A stretch of DNA of 64,000 nucleotides, taken from the NCBI RefSeq assembly GCF_001426505.1, contig NZ_LMEV01000020.1, positions 55,824 through 119,823 of the forward strand, given 5' to 3'. Position numbers and translations under genes: made by a program. Positions 52,125 to 60,729 of the stretch are shown here, one piece after another; position 1 is the first letter of the stretch; the number at the start of each line of letters is the position of its first letter. Source of the DNA: Variovorax sp. Root473. GTDB taxonomy: Bacteria; Pseudomonadota; Gammaproteobacteria; Burkholderiales; Burkholderiaceae_C. The notes below the pieces were generated by a model, which saw only the letters and a program-made list of their open reading frames with translations, did not search any database and was not told where the DNA came from.

Positions 52125-53117
52125 TCAACCTTCAGCCGTGAAGCCGACCTCTTTCACGATCGGCGCCCACTTGGCGGTGTCCTTCTTCAGCAGATCGCCC
52201 AGCTCGGCCGGCGTGGAAGACATGGCTTCCAGGCCGAAGGTGCCGAGGCCGTCGATCACGTCCTTCTGTGCGAGCGCGTTCTTCATTGCCGTGTTGAGCT
52301 TCGTCACCAGCTCGGGCGAGGCCTTGGCCGGCAGGAAGAAGGCGAACCATTCGCTGTGCGCCATGTTCTTGATACCCTGCTCGCCGAAGGTCGGCACATC
52401 GGGCGCGAAGCGGCTGCGCTTGGCACCCGACACGCCCAGGATGCGCACCTTGCCCGACTGCAGGTGCTGCGTGATGTCGCCGATGGGGCCCGACACCGCC
52501 GAGATGTTGCCGCCCAGCAGGTCGAGCATGGCCGGCTGCGTGCCGCGGTAGGCCGCGTGCTTGAGCTCGACGCCAGCCTGCTTGCCCAGCAGCGCGCCGA
52601 TGAAGTGCGGCGTGGAGCCCGCGGCCGGCGAGCCGTAGTTGGCGCCGGCCGGGTTGGCCTTGGCCCAGGTGAGGAACTCGGGCACGGTCTTGACGGTGGC
52701 CGGCACGGCCGGGCCGACTGCGAAGCCGAAGTCGAAGATGCAGGCCAGGCTCACGGGCGTGAGGTCGACCATCGGGTCGTACGGCAGCTTCTTGTAGATG
52801 TGCGGGTAGATCGTGAGGATCGACGTCGGCGTCTGCAGGATGGTGGTGCCGTCGGCCGGACGGCCCTTCACGTAGCTCACGGCAATCTGGCCGCCCGCGC
52901 CGGTGCGGTTCTCGACCACGGCGGTCTTGGCGTAGTCGGGGCTGAGCTTCAGCGCGATGCGCCGGCAGGTGGTGTCCGAGGTACCGCCGGCCGCGAAGCC
53001 GGTGACGATGGTGGCGTTCTCGAGTGCGGCAGCCTGCGCGAAGGCCTGTTGGCCGAGGCTCGCGAGCAGCGCCGAGGCGCCGGTGGACTGCAGCATGTGG
53101 CGGCGGGTGAAGGTCAT
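52125..53117 (-). CDS. Bug-family periplasmic solute receptor
   Basis: Bug receptors bind carboxylates in the periplasm for tripartite tricarboxylate transporters or for sensing. The 330-residue protein has an N-terminal signal with a twin-arginine-like start (TFTRRHMLQSTG) ending near AFAQA. Family segments IVTGFAAGGTSDTTCRRIA near residue 37 and YKKLPYDPMVDLTPVSL near 107 follow, with a C-terminal VTKLNTAMKNALA. No membrane subunits are nearby. It is one of four Bug genes in this catabolic region. Confidence 0.9.
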   Translation of the reverse strand: MTFTRRHMLQSTGASALLASLGQQAFAQAAALENATIVTGFAAGGTSDTTCRRIALKLSPDYAKTAVVENRTGAGGQIAVSYVKGRPADGTTILQTPTSILTIYPHIYKKLPYDPMVDLTPVSLACIFDFGFAVGPAVPATVKTVPEFLTWAKANPAGANYGSPAAGSTPHFIGALLGKQAGVELKHAAYRGTQPAMLDLLGGNISAVSGPIGDITQHLQSGKVRILGVSGAKRSRFAPDVPTFGEQGIKNMAHSEWFAFFLPAKASPELVTKLNTAMKNALAQKDVIDGLGTFGLEAMSSTPAELGDLLKKDTAKWAPIVKEVGFTAEG

Positions 53118-53154
53118 GTCTGTCTCTTTTCTGGAGGGTGAGGAGTCAACAGGA

Positions 53155-54888
53155 TCACGACTCGTCGCGCAGCCAGGTGACCGCGCCCGAGTGGGTCACG
53201 GCGCCCTGGTGGGCAGGGCGCACGGTGAGCGCGTATTTTTCCAACAAACCACCGCGCGCCACCCCCGCGTTTACCTCACGTCCGGCCAGCCTTGACGCGA
53301 TTTCTTCGACGCTCAGTTCGACCGAAATGCTGCGCGCCGCGGCGCGTGCATCGATGGCCACCATGTCGCCGTCGCGCAGCACCGCGATCGGCCCACCATC
53401 GGCCGCCTCGGGCCCTGCGTAGCCGATGCACAGGCCGCGCGTGGCGCCTGAAAAGCGTCCGTCGGTCAGCAGCGCGACCTTGTCGCCCATGCCCTGGCCG
53501 TAGAGCAATGCGGTGATGCCCAGCATCTCGCGCATGCCGGGGCTGCCCTTGGGGCCTTCGTTGCGGATGACGATCACGTCGCCCGCTTCGTAGCGGCGGT
53601 TCTGCACCGCCGCCTGGGCTTCTTCTTCCGAATTGAAGACGCGCGCCGGGCCGCGGTGCACCAGCGTCTGCAGGCCCGCCGTCTTGAGCAGCGCGCCGTC
53701 GGGGCAGAGGTTGCCCTTGAGCACCGCCAGCCCGCCGTCGCGCGTGATCGGGTTGCCGGCTTCGCGCACCACGCGGCCGTCGGGCGCGGCGGCGTCGGCC
53801 ACTTCCTCGGCCAGCGTGCGGCCGGTGAAGGTGAGGGCGTCGCCGTGCAGGAAGCCCTGCTCCAGCAGCGTGCGCAGGATGACGCCGGCGCCGCCGATGT
53901 AGTACACGTCGCGCGCCAGGTACTGGCCGCCCGGGCGCAGGTCGGCAATGAGCGGCGTGCGCGCGAAGATCTCGGCCACGTCGTCCAGGTGGAACCTGAT
54001 GCCGGCTTCGTGCGCAATGGCTGGCAGGTGCAGCGCCGCGTTGGTCGAGCCGCCCGTGGCCGAGACCACGGCGCAGGCGTTTTCGAGCGCCTTGCGCGTC
54101 ACGATGTCGCGCGGCAGCGGGCCGTCGCCCATCACCGCCTTCATGAGCTGTTTGGCGGCGCGGCGCATCAGCGGCGCGCGTTCGCTGAACACCGCGGGCA
54201 CCATGCTCGAGCCGATGGGCGCCAGGCCCAGCGCCTCCGACACCATGCCCATCGTGTTGGCCGTGAACTGCCCTGCGCAGGCACCGGCCGTGGGCAGGCA
54301 GGCGCGGCTCATGGCGTCGAGTTCGTCGTGCGTGGCCGTGCCCGCGAGCACCTTGCCGATGGTCTCGTAGGTGTCGACCACGTTCAGGTCGCGCCCGTCA
54401 GGCCCCGGCATCTGGCCCGGCAGCGCCGAGCCGCCGTGCACGAACACGCTGGGCACGTTGCAGCGGACCATGCCCATCATCAGGCCCGGCAGGTTCTTGT
54501 CGCAGGCGCCGATGGCGAAGATGCCGTCCCACTGGTGGCCGCGCGTGGACGCTTCCACGCTGTCGGCGATGAGCTCGCGCGAGATCAGCGAGAAGCGCAT
54601 GCCCGAGTGCGCCATCGTCAGGCCGTCGCTCACCGACACCACCGGGCATTCGTGCGGGGTGCCGCCGCCCGCGTAGATGCCGGTCTTGGCATGCTGCGCC
54701 TGCTCGCGCAGGTTGAGGTTGCACGGGCTCATCTCGCCGCCCGTGTGGAACACGCCGACGTGTGGGCGCGCGATGTCTTCGTCGTCCTGGCCCAGCGCGT
54801 GCAGGAAGCTGCGCGTGGTCGCGCGGATCGTGCCCTCGCGGATGGTGGCGGAGCGCAAGCGCGGCGGGGAGTCTTTGGGCGTGGTCAT
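53155..54888 (-). CDS. IlvD/Edd-family dehydratase
   Basis: This 577-residue iron-sulfur dehydratase belongs to the IlvD/Edd family. Three cluster cysteines are visible: Cys56 in MSPCNLNLR, Cys129 in IGACDKNLPG and Cys204 in AGACAGQFTANTMG. The C-terminal swivelling domain includes GMREMLGITALLYGQGMGDK and LLTDGRFSGATRGLCIGYAGPEA. The sequence is of the dihydroxy-acid-dehydratase type. In this operon it may act on a sugar acid or a hydroxylated intermediate rather than in valine synthesis. It lies 39 bases after hpaI. Confidence 0.9.
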   Translation of the reverse strand: MTTPKDSPPRLRSATIREGTIRATTRSFLHALGQDDEDIARPHVGVFHTGGEMSPCNLNLREQAQHAKTGIYAGGGTPHECPVVSVSDGLTMAHSGMRFSLISRELIADSVEASTRGHQWDGIFAIGACDKNLPGLMMGMVRCNVPSVFVHGGSALPGQMPGPDGRDLNVVDTYETIGKVLAGTATHDELDAMSRACLPTAGACAGQFTANTMGMVSEALGLAPIGSSMVPAVFSERAPLMRRAAKQLMKAVMGDGPLPRDIVTRKALENACAVVSATGGSTNAALHLPAIAHEAGIRFHLDDVAEIFARTPLIADLRPGGQYLARDVYYIGGAGVILRTLLEQGFLHGDALTFTGRTLAEEVADAAAPDGRVVREAGNPITRDGGLAVLKGNLCPDGALLKTAGLQTLVHRGPARVFNSEEEAQAAVQNRRYEAGDVIVIRNEGPKGSPGMREMLGITALLYGQGMGDKVALLTDGRFSGATRGLCIGYAGPEAADGGPIAVLRDGDMVAIDARAAARSISVELSVEEIASRLAGREVNAGVARGGLLEKYALTVRPAHQGAVTHSGAVTWLRDES

Positions 54889-54927
54889 TCGGCTGGCGTG
54901 GGCTGGCGCGTGAAAGGACGAGAGCGG

Positions 54928-55749
54928 TCAATAGCCGTTGGGCGCGGTGGCGCCCGGCGCGGCCTTGTACTTCGCGAGCAACTGCTTGGCGGCCGCCGCG
55001 AGAAGGATGGTGTCGACGCCCACGGCCACGAACAGCGCGCCGGCCGCGAGCCACTTGCGGGCCTGTTCCTCGGTGGTCGAGAGGATGCCCGGCGCCTTGC
55101 CGGCCTTGCGGATGCGCGCGACGGCGTCGGCGATCACGGCCTGCACCTCGGGGTGGTTGGGCTGGCCCACGAAGCCCATCGAGGCCGACAGGTCGGCCGG
55201 GCCGATGAACACGCCGTCCACGCCGGGCGTCGCCGCGATGGCGTCGAGGTTCTTCATCGCCTCGACCGTCTCGGCCTGCACCAGCAGGCAGGTCTGCGCG
55301 TTGGCTTCGTGCAGGTAGTTCGGGTAGGCCTGCCAGCGCGAGGCGCGCGCCAGCGCACTGCCCATGCCGCGGATGCCTTCGGGCGGATAGCGCATGCCCT
55401 GCACGAGCTTCGCGGCCTGCTCGGCGGTGTCGACCATCGGCACCAGCAGCGTCTGCGCACCGATGTCCAGGTACTGCTTGATCAGCGTGGTGTCGCCGAC
55501 CGGAATGCGCACGATGGGGTGCGAGCGCTGCGCCTCGGGCTGCGCCGACCACGCGCTGGAAATGCCCTGCAGCTGCGCGAGCACCGAGCGCACGTCGTTG
55601 GGCGCGTGCTCGCCGTCGACCAGCAGCCAGTCGTAGCCGGTACCGGCCAGCAGTTCGGCCACGTAGCCGTCACCGAGGCCGACCCACAGGCCGATCTGCG
55701 GTTGGCCGGCCTGCAGGGCCTGCTTGAAAGTGTTGAGTGGGGTGTGCAT
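54928..55749 (-). CDS. hpaI: 4-hydroxy-2-oxoheptane-1,7-dioate aldolase HpaI
   Basis: HpaI splits 4-hydroxy-2-oxoheptanedioate into pyruvate and succinate semialdehyde, the last step of the homoprotocatechuate pathway. The 273-residue class II aldolase shows the His-containing WLLVDGEHAPNDVRS near residue 40, VQAETVEAMKNLD near 151, GVFIGPADLSASMGF near 177 and the Arg-bearing GIRGMGSALARASRW near 122. HpaI-family metal ligands (Glu and Asp) are in place. It follows hpaH by 12 bases. Confidence 0.93.
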   Translation of the reverse strand: MHTPLNTFKQALQAGQPQIGLWVGLGDGYVAELLAGTGYDWLLVDGEHAPNDVRSVLAQLQGISSAWSAQPEAQRSHPIVRIPVGDTTLIKQYLDIGAQTLLVPMVDTAEQAAKLVQGMRYPPEGIRGMGSALARASRWQAYPNYLHEANAQTCLLVQAETVEAMKNLDAIAATPGVDGVFIGPADLSASMGFVGQPNHPEVQAVIADAVARIRKAGKAPGILSTTEEQARKWLAAGALFVAVGVDTILLAAAAKQLLAKYKAAPGATAPNGY

Positions 55750-55761
55750 GGAAAAAACTCG

Positions 55762-56565
55762 TCAGGCAAAACGGAAAGCGATGGAGCCCAAGGGGCCGTA
55801 GTCGGCATGGAAGGTGTCGCCCGGCACGGCGGTGGTGGGACGCGTGAACGAACCGCCCAGCACGATCTCGCCGGCTTCGAGGCATTCATCCCACGGCGCG
55901 AGCTTGTTCGCGAGCCAGGCCACGCCGGTGGCCGGGTGGTTGAGCACGGCCGCAGCCACGCCCGATTCTTCGATCACGCCGTTCTTGTAGAGCAGCGCGC
56001 TCACCCAGCGCAGGTCGACCGCGTCGGGCTTCACCGGCCGGCCGCCCAGCACGATGCCCGCATTGGCCGCGTTGTCGGCGATGGTGTCGAACACCTTGCG
56101 CATGGCCTTGGTGTGGCGGTCGAACTGCTCGATGCGCGCGTCGATGATCTCGATGGCGGGCACCACGTAGTCGGTGGCGGCGAGCACATCGAAGATCGTC
56201 ACGTTCGGCCCCTGCAGCTTCTTGCCGAGCACGAAGGCCAGCTCGACCTCGATGCGCGGCGCGATGAAGCGCGTGAACGGGATGTCGCCGCCCGGCTCGA
56301 AGAACATGTCGTCCAGCAGCGTGCCGTAGTCGGGCTCGGTGATCTGGCTGGCCTGCTGCATGGCGCGCGAGGTGAGGCCGATCTTGTGGCCCTTGACGAC
56401 GCGGCCCTCGGCGATCTTGTGCTTCACCCATTCGCGCGAGATGGCGTAGCCGTCCTCGATGGTCATCCCGGGAAAGCGCTTGGAGAAATGCTCGACCTGC
56501 ACGCGCGACTTTTCGCTCTCGTGCAGTTCGGCGGCCAGTTGGGCGATGGTGGCGGTGGAGAGCAT
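55762..56565 (-). CDS. hpaH: 2-oxo-hept-3-ene-1,7-dioate hydratase HpaH
   Basis: HpaH adds water to 2-oxo-hept-3-ene-1,7-dioate to give the HpaI substrate. The 267-residue protein is a member of the FAH-like hydratase family. It shows KIGLTSRAMQQASQITEPDYGTLLDD near residue 80 and RIEVELAFVLGKKL near 120. NAGIVLGGRPVKPD and WLANKLAPWDECLEAGEIVL also fit. It stands between hpaF and hpaI as in other hpa clusters. Confidence 0.93.
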   Translation of the reverse strand: MLSTATIAQLAAELHESEKSRVQVEHFSKRFPGMTIEDGYAISREWVKHKIAEGRVVKGHKIGLTSRAMQQASQITEPDYGTLLDDMFFEPGGDIPFTRFIAPRIEVELAFVLGKKLQGPNVTIFDVLAATDYVVPAIEIIDARIEQFDRHTKAMRKVFDTIADNAANAGIVLGGRPVKPDAVDLRWVSALLYKNGVIEESGVAAAVLNHPATGVAWLANKLAPWDECLEAGEIVLGGSFTRPTTAVPGDTFHADYGPLGSIAFRFA

Positions 56566-56581
56566 GGGGCTCGCTTCTTAT

Positions 56582-56989
56582 TTATGACTTGTTGAACAGG
56601 GGATGCAGGTTGCTGTGCTTGCCGTCGTACACCTGCCCCGGCGCTTCGTCGATCTGCAGCGTGATGCCGATGTGGCGCTGCGTGAAGACGGGCTCGAAAT
56701 GCGTGCGCACGGCGGCCAGCAGCTCGTCGCCGGCTTTCTTCTTCACCGCCTCGGAACGGCCCGAGGCCATGCGCAGGTTCAGGTACACGAAGGCGTAGTC
56801 GGCCTGGCCGTCGGCCACCGCGTAATGCGCGGCGGGGTAGGCCAGCACGCGCGTGCCGCCGGTGGGGAACACCGGCTTGCCGGCCTCGTCGCGCTGTTCG
56901 AGCATGGTGTCGGCCAGCGTACGGCACAGCGCCGACACGTCGGTCTCGGCCTCGATGTTGGGCGTGTACAGGATCACCAGGTGCGGCAT
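56582..56989 (-). CDS. hpaF: 5-carboxymethyl-2-hydroxymuconate isomerase HpaF
   Basis: HpaF is a small tautomerase-fold isomerase acting between HpaE and the decarboxylase. The 135-residue protein starts MPHLVILYTPNIE, where the Pro after the removed Met is the catalytic base of the family. RVLAYPAAHYAVADGQ and FTQRHIGITLQIDEA match the rest of the fold. It lies 13 bases after the LigB-like gene and 16 bases before hpaH. Confidence 0.92.
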   Translation of the reverse strand: MPHLVILYTPNIEAETDVSALCRTLADTMLEQRDEAGKPVFPTGGTRVLAYPAAHYAVADGQADYAFVYLNLRMASGRSEAVKKKAGDELLAAVRTHFEPVFTQRHIGITLQIDEAPGQVYDGKHSNLHPLFNKS

Positions 56990-57002
56990 GGTCGTGCTCC
57001 GT

Positions 57003-57830
57003 TCAAACCACCGACATCGTCGCGGCCGTGCAGGTCACCGCGAAGATCGGGATGGCCTTCATGTGGAAGATCTCGCCCTTGCCGCGCGCGGCCGCGGCCA
57101 CGCTCAGGAAGGTGCGGATCTCGAAGCCGCCCTGGCCCGCTTCGCGGTAGGTGGCCTCGTCGTTGTAGTCGTCTTGCGAAAGCAGCGCCTCGCGGTCGTT
57201 GGCGCACCAGCGGCGCATGAACTCGGCGTCCCACTCGGCATTGACCTTGCCCGAGTCGGGCGTGGCCGGCCAGTGCGAGATGCCGCCCGTGCCCACCAGC
57301 GCGATGCGCTCGGGCACCTTGTCGCAGGCGCGGCGCAGGGCTTCGCCGAAGGCCCACGCGCGGTGCAGCGGCGTGAGCGGCGGGCCCTGGCAGTTGATGT
57401 TCACCGGGATGACCTTGGTGTCGAAGTCGGGCGTGAGGAAGTTCAGCGGCACCATGATGCCGTGGTCGAACTTCCATTCTTCCGCGTAGGCCACGTCCAC
57501 CGTCTGCATCACCTCGCGGATCAGGCGTTGCGACAGCGCGGCGTCGCCGGGGATGGTGCGCTTCTCGATGCCCAGCCACTTCGGGTCCTCGATCGGGCCC
57601 TCGTAGCTGTCGGCCATGCCGATCGCATAGGCCGGCATGTTGTTCATGAAGAAGTTCGCGAAATGTTCGGCCGCGATGACGATCACCGCGTCGGGCTTGG
57701 TGGCGCGCATCGCCTCGCCGAAGCGATGGAACTGCGCGTGGAACTCGTCCTTCACCGCCGGGTCGGCCAGGTGCGCGCGGCCCGTGATGCCGGGGGCGTG
57801 GCTGCACACGCCTGCGAATACGAGACTCAT
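57003..57830 (-). CDS. LigB-like class III extradiol dioxygenase subunit
   Basis: This 275-residue protein has the LigB fold of class III extradiol dioxygenases. The metal ligands are His11 in VCSHAPG, His56 in IAAEHFANFF and probably Glu237 in GFEIRTF. The acid-base His186 is in GTGGISHWP, and FDHGIMVPLNFL near residue 121 is family-typical. It closely resembles the protocatechuate 4,5-dioxygenase beta subunit in pattern. In this cluster it should cleave homoprotocatechuate or a similar catechol, the job of HpaD. The ATG at 57830 is chosen; an upstream extension reads through a repeat. A LigA-like gene precedes it. Confidence 0.86.
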   Translation of the reverse strand: MSLVFAGVCSHAPGITGRAHLADPAVKDEFHAQFHRFGEAMRATKPDAVIVIAAEHFANFFMNNMPAYAIGMADSYEGPIEDPKWLGIEKRTIPGDAALSQRLIREVMQTVDVAYAEEWKFDHGIMVPLNFLTPDFDTKVIPVNINCQGPPLTPLHRAWAFGEALRRACDKVPERIALVGTGGISHWPATPDSGKVNAEWDAEFMRRWCANDREALLSQDDYNDEATYREAGQGGFEIRTFLSVAAAARGKGEIFHMKAIPIFAVTCTAATMSVV

Positions 57831-57837
57831 GTCGATG

Positions 57838-57917
57838 CCCGCCCGGCCGCCCGAAGGGCATCGAGCCCCCCTTCGGGGGGCAGCAAACCACACGAAGTGG
57901 GGAGCGTGGGGGTCTTC
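57838..57917 (-). repeat. dispersed intergenic repeat, copy 2, between the ligA- and ligB-like genes
   Basis: Read on the minus strand it gives CCCCCACGCT, CACTTCGTGTGGTTTGC, a CCCCCCGAAGGGGGG hairpin and a GCCCTTCGGGC hairpin followed by GGCCGGGCGGGC. The block order matches the copy at 37045-37137. It fills most of the gap between two genes whose products are expected to form one enzyme. Confidence 0.6.
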
Positions 57918-58251
57918 ATATTCCTGCGACTTTCTCGTTGGTTCCGGTTGTCATTGCGTAGATGCCGGCGCGCACCGGGCCGTACTTGCGCACGCCTTCG
58001 CGCATGGCTTCGAGGTAGTCCGCCCACGCCACGCCGAGCAGGGGCGCGAAGTGCATCAGCAGCTGGCCGTTGCACCCGAGCACGTAGAGCTTGCCGATGT
58101 CGCCGGAGCCGATCGCTTCGCGCTCTTCGTCGTTCAGGTCGTAGCCGGCCAGCAACGTGGCGCGCACGTCGCCGCCTTCGGCGAAGCGGCGCTGCACGTC
58201 GGCATCGCGGTTCAGCGCGAACAGGAATTTCTGCATCGCATAGAGGCTCAC
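57916..58251 (-). CDS. LigA-like alpha subunit of an extradiol dioxygenase
   Basis: This 111-residue all-helical protein resembles the LigA subunit of protocatechuate 4,5-dioxygenase. Family-like segments are MQKFLFALNRDADVQRRFAE near residue 6, AGYDLNDEEREAIGSGDIG near 35 and KLYVLGCNGQLLMHFAP near 54. LigA helices cover the active site of LigB and help bind substrate. The GTG at 58251 lies 3 bases after the Bug gene stop; ATG at 58236 is an alternative. Its partner is the LigB-like gene downstream, separated by an 85-bp repeat element. Confidence 0.8.
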   Translation of the reverse strand: MSLYAMQKFLFALNRDADVQRRFAEGGDVRATLLAGYDLNDEEREAIGSGDIGKLYVLGCNGQLLMHFAPLLGVAWADYLEAMREGVRKYGPVRAGIYAMTTGTNEKVAGI

Positions 58252-58254
58252 GGG

Positions 58255-59229
58255 TCAGCCCTCGATCTGGATGTTGGCCTTGCGGATCACGTCGCCGTAC
58301 TTCGCGATCTCGCTGCGGATGAACTCGGCAAAGCGCTCGGGCGTGCCCGACTGCGACGCAATGCCGCCCTTGTGAAAAGCCTCGGTCACGGCCGGCGAGG
58401 CGAGCGCGCGGTTCACTTCGGCGTTCACGCGTTGCACGATGGCGTCGGGCGTGCCGGCCGGGGCCAGCAGGCCGTTCCACGAATTGGACTCGATGGCCAC
58501 GCCCTGTTCGGCCAGTGTGGGTATCGCGGGCGCGTACTGCGAGCGCTGCGCGGTCGCCATGCCCAGCGCCACCAGCTTGCCGGCCTGCACATGGCCGCGG
58601 AACTCGGGCCAGTTGCCGAACATGACGGTCACCTGCCCGCCGAGCAGGTCGGCCAGCGCCGGGCCCTGGCCCTTGTAGGGCACATGCACGATGTCCAGGC
58701 CCATCTGCAGCTTGAGCATTTCGCCCGACAGATGCGCCGAGGTGCCGTTGCCGAAGGAGGCAAAGCTCAGCGTGCCGGGCATGGCCCTGGCCTGGTTGCG
58801 CAGGTCGGCCAGTGTCTTCAGGCCGCTGCCCGGGTGCGTGGCGAGCACGTGCTCCGACATGCCCATGAGCGCGACCGGGCGCAGGTCCTTGAGCGTGTCG
58901 TAGGGCAGCTTGCGCACGAGTGTCTGGTTGGCCGTGAAGCTGTTGGCCACGCACACGAAGCTGTGGCCGTCGGGCGCCGACTTGGCGACCGCATCGACAC
59001 CGATCACCGTGCCGGCGCCGGGCTTGTTCTCGACGATCACCGGCTGGCCCAGCGCCTTGCCGAGCTCGAGGCCGACGAGCCGCGCGACGAAGTCGGTGGT
59101 GCCGCCGGGCGTGAAGGGCACGACGATGCGCACCGGCTTGGCAGGCCATGCCGTCTGCGCGCGTGCCACTGCGGGCAGGGCTGCGAGTGCGGCAGCACCC
59201 TGCAGCAGCGCGCGGCGTTGGACGCTCAC
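58255..59229 (-). CDS. Bug-family periplasmic solute receptor
   Basis: This 324-residue receptor has a signal peptide with a twin-arginine-like VQRRALLQGAAALAALPAV start, ending near VARAQ. The family blocks KPVRIVVPFTPGGTTDFVAR near residue 31 and VRKLPYDTLKDLRPVALMGM near 105 follow, then a C-terminal GLLAPAGTPDAIVQRVN. The GTG at 59229 overlaps the hpaE stop by four bases, so translation is coupled to the pathway dehydrogenase. It may bind an aromatic acid or a pathway product outside the cell membrane. Confidence 0.88.
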   Translation of the reverse strand: MSVQRRALLQGAAALAALPAVARAQTAWPAKPVRIVVPFTPGGTTDFVARLVGLELGKALGQPVIVENKPGAGTVIGVDAVAKSAPDGHSFVCVANSFTANQTLVRKLPYDTLKDLRPVALMGMSEHVLATHPGSGLKTLADLRNQARAMPGTLSFASFGNGTSAHLSGEMLKLQMGLDIVHVPYKGQGPALADLLGGQVTVMFGNWPEFRGHVQAGKLVALGMATAQRSQYAPAIPTLAEQGVAIESNSWNGLLAPAGTPDAIVQRVNAEVNRALASPAVTEAFHKGGIASQSGTPERFAEFIRSEIAKYGDVIRKANIQIEG

Positions 59230-60692
59230 GCCACGCCCCAGTGCGGAATGTGGTGCGAGCCCATCGACACTGCGATGTTCTTCGGCTCGCAGAACACTTC
59301 GTAGCTCCAGGTGCCGCCTTCGCGGCCCGTGCCCGAGGCCTTGGTGCCGCCGAAGGGCTGGCGCAGGTCGCGCACGTTCTGGCTGTTGACGAAGCACATG
59401 CCGGCTTCGACGGCCGCGGCCACGCGGTGCGCCTTGCCGATGTTCTCGGTCCACACGTAGCTGCTCAGGCCGTAGGCGATGTCGTTGGCCAGCTCGATGG
59501 CGTGCGCCTCGTCCTTGAACGGGATCAGGCAGGCGACCGGGCCGAAGATTTCGTCTTGCGCGATCTTCATGCGGTTGTCGACGTCGGCGAACACGGTGGG
59601 CATCACGTAGTTGCCCTTCTTCACGCGGTCGGGCAGGTTGGCCGGTGTGTCGAGGCCGCCGCAGAGAAGCGTGGCGCCTTCCTTCGGGCCCAGCTCGATG
59701 TAGCTGCGCACCTTGGCCAGGTGGGCCTGCGAAATCATTGGGCCGACGATGGTCTTCTCGTCGAGCGGGTCGCCCACGACGATGCGTTTGGCGCGCTCGG
59801 CGAACTTCGCGGCGAAGTCGGCGTAGATCGACTGTTGCACGAGGATGCGCGAGCCGGCCGTGCAGCGCTCGCCGTTGTTGCTGAAGATCATGAACACGGC
59901 CGCGTCGAGCGCTCGGTCGAAGTCGGCGTCTTCGAAGATCACGAACGGGCTCTTGCCGCCGAGTTCCATGCTGAACTTCTTCAGGCCCGCGCTCTTCACG
60001 ATGCGGTTGCCCGTAGAGGTGGAGCCGGTGAACGAGATGGCGCGCACGTCGGGGTGCGCCACCAGCGGCTCGCCGGCTTCCTTGCCGTAGCCGTGCACCA
60101 GGTTCAGCACGCCGGCGGGAATGCCCGCTTCGAGCGCCAGCTCGCCCAGGCGCGCGGCCGTGAGCGGCGACAGCTCGCTCATCTTCAGCACCGCCGTGTT
60201 GCCGAAGGCCAGGCAGGGCGCGACCTTCCAGGTGGCGGTCATGAAGGGAACGTTCCACGGGCTGATGAGCGCGCACACGCCCACCGGATGGAACAGCGTG
60301 TAGTTCAGGTGCGTGGGCGTGGGGTAGGTGTGGCCGTCCACACGCGTGCACATCTCGGCGAAGTAGTAGAAGTTGTCCGCCGCGCGCGGAATGAGCTGCT
60401 TGCCGGTCTGCGCGATCACCTGGCCGCAGTCGTTGGTCTCGGTCTGCGCGATCTCGGGCACGTGCTTGGCAATCAGGTCGCCGAGCTTGCGGATGAGTTT
60501 GGCGCGCTCGGGCGCGGGCAGGCCGGCCCACTTGGGAAAGGCGGCCTTGGCGGCTGCCACGGCGGCGTTCACTTCGGCTTCGCCGCCCGAGGCGACTTCG
60601 GCCAGCACGTCCTGCGTGGCGGGGTTGACGGTTTCGAAGTAGTCGGTGCCGTGGACGTGCTTGCCGTCGATGAGGTGATGGATCTGTTGCAT
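59226..60692 (-). CDS. hpaE: 5-carboxymethyl-2-hydroxymuconate semialdehyde dehydrogenase HpaE
   Basis: HpaE oxidises the ring-cleavage semialdehyde with NAD. The 488-residue aldehyde dehydrogenase has the family start MQQIHHLIDGKHV, ISFTGSTSTGNRIVKSAG near residue 215, the general-base Glu243 in ELGGKSPFV and the catalytic Cys277 in NNGERCTAGSR. The operon context (hpaFGHI) supports HpaE over other aldehyde dehydrogenases. It sits between two Bug genes, 37 bases after one and overlapping the other. Confidence 0.94.
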   Translation of the reverse strand: MQQIHHLIDGKHVHGTDYFETVNPATQDVLAEVASGGEAEVNAAVAAAKAAFPKWAGLPAPERAKLIRKLGDLIAKHVPEIAQTETNDCGQVIAQTGKQLIPRAADNFYYFAEMCTRVDGHTYPTPTHLNYTLFHPVGVCALISPWNVPFMTATWKVAPCLAFGNTAVLKMSELSPLTAARLGELALEAGIPAGVLNLVHGYGKEAGEPLVAHPDVRAISFTGSTSTGNRIVKSAGLKKFSMELGGKSPFVIFEDADFDRALDAAVFMIFSNNGERCTAGSRILVQQSIYADFAAKFAERAKRIVVGDPLDEKTIVGPMISQAHLAKVRSYIELGPKEGATLLCGGLDTPANLPDRVKKGNYVMPTVFADVDNRMKIAQDEIFGPVACLIPFKDEAHAIELANDIAYGLSSYVWTENIGKAHRVAAAVEAGMCFVNSQNVRDLRQPFGGTKASGTGREGGTWSYEVFCEPKNIAVSMGSHHIPHWGVA

Positions 60693-60729
60693 GGGCGTGA
60701 AGGTGTTGCGGCCTTGCGGCGGTGTGTCG

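Noticed and set aside
57831..57893. A longer N-terminus for the LigB-like protein
   Set aside because: The extra residues are translated from the dispersed repeat, are Arg/Pro/Gly-rich and lack family similarity; the LigB fold starts at the ATG at 57830.
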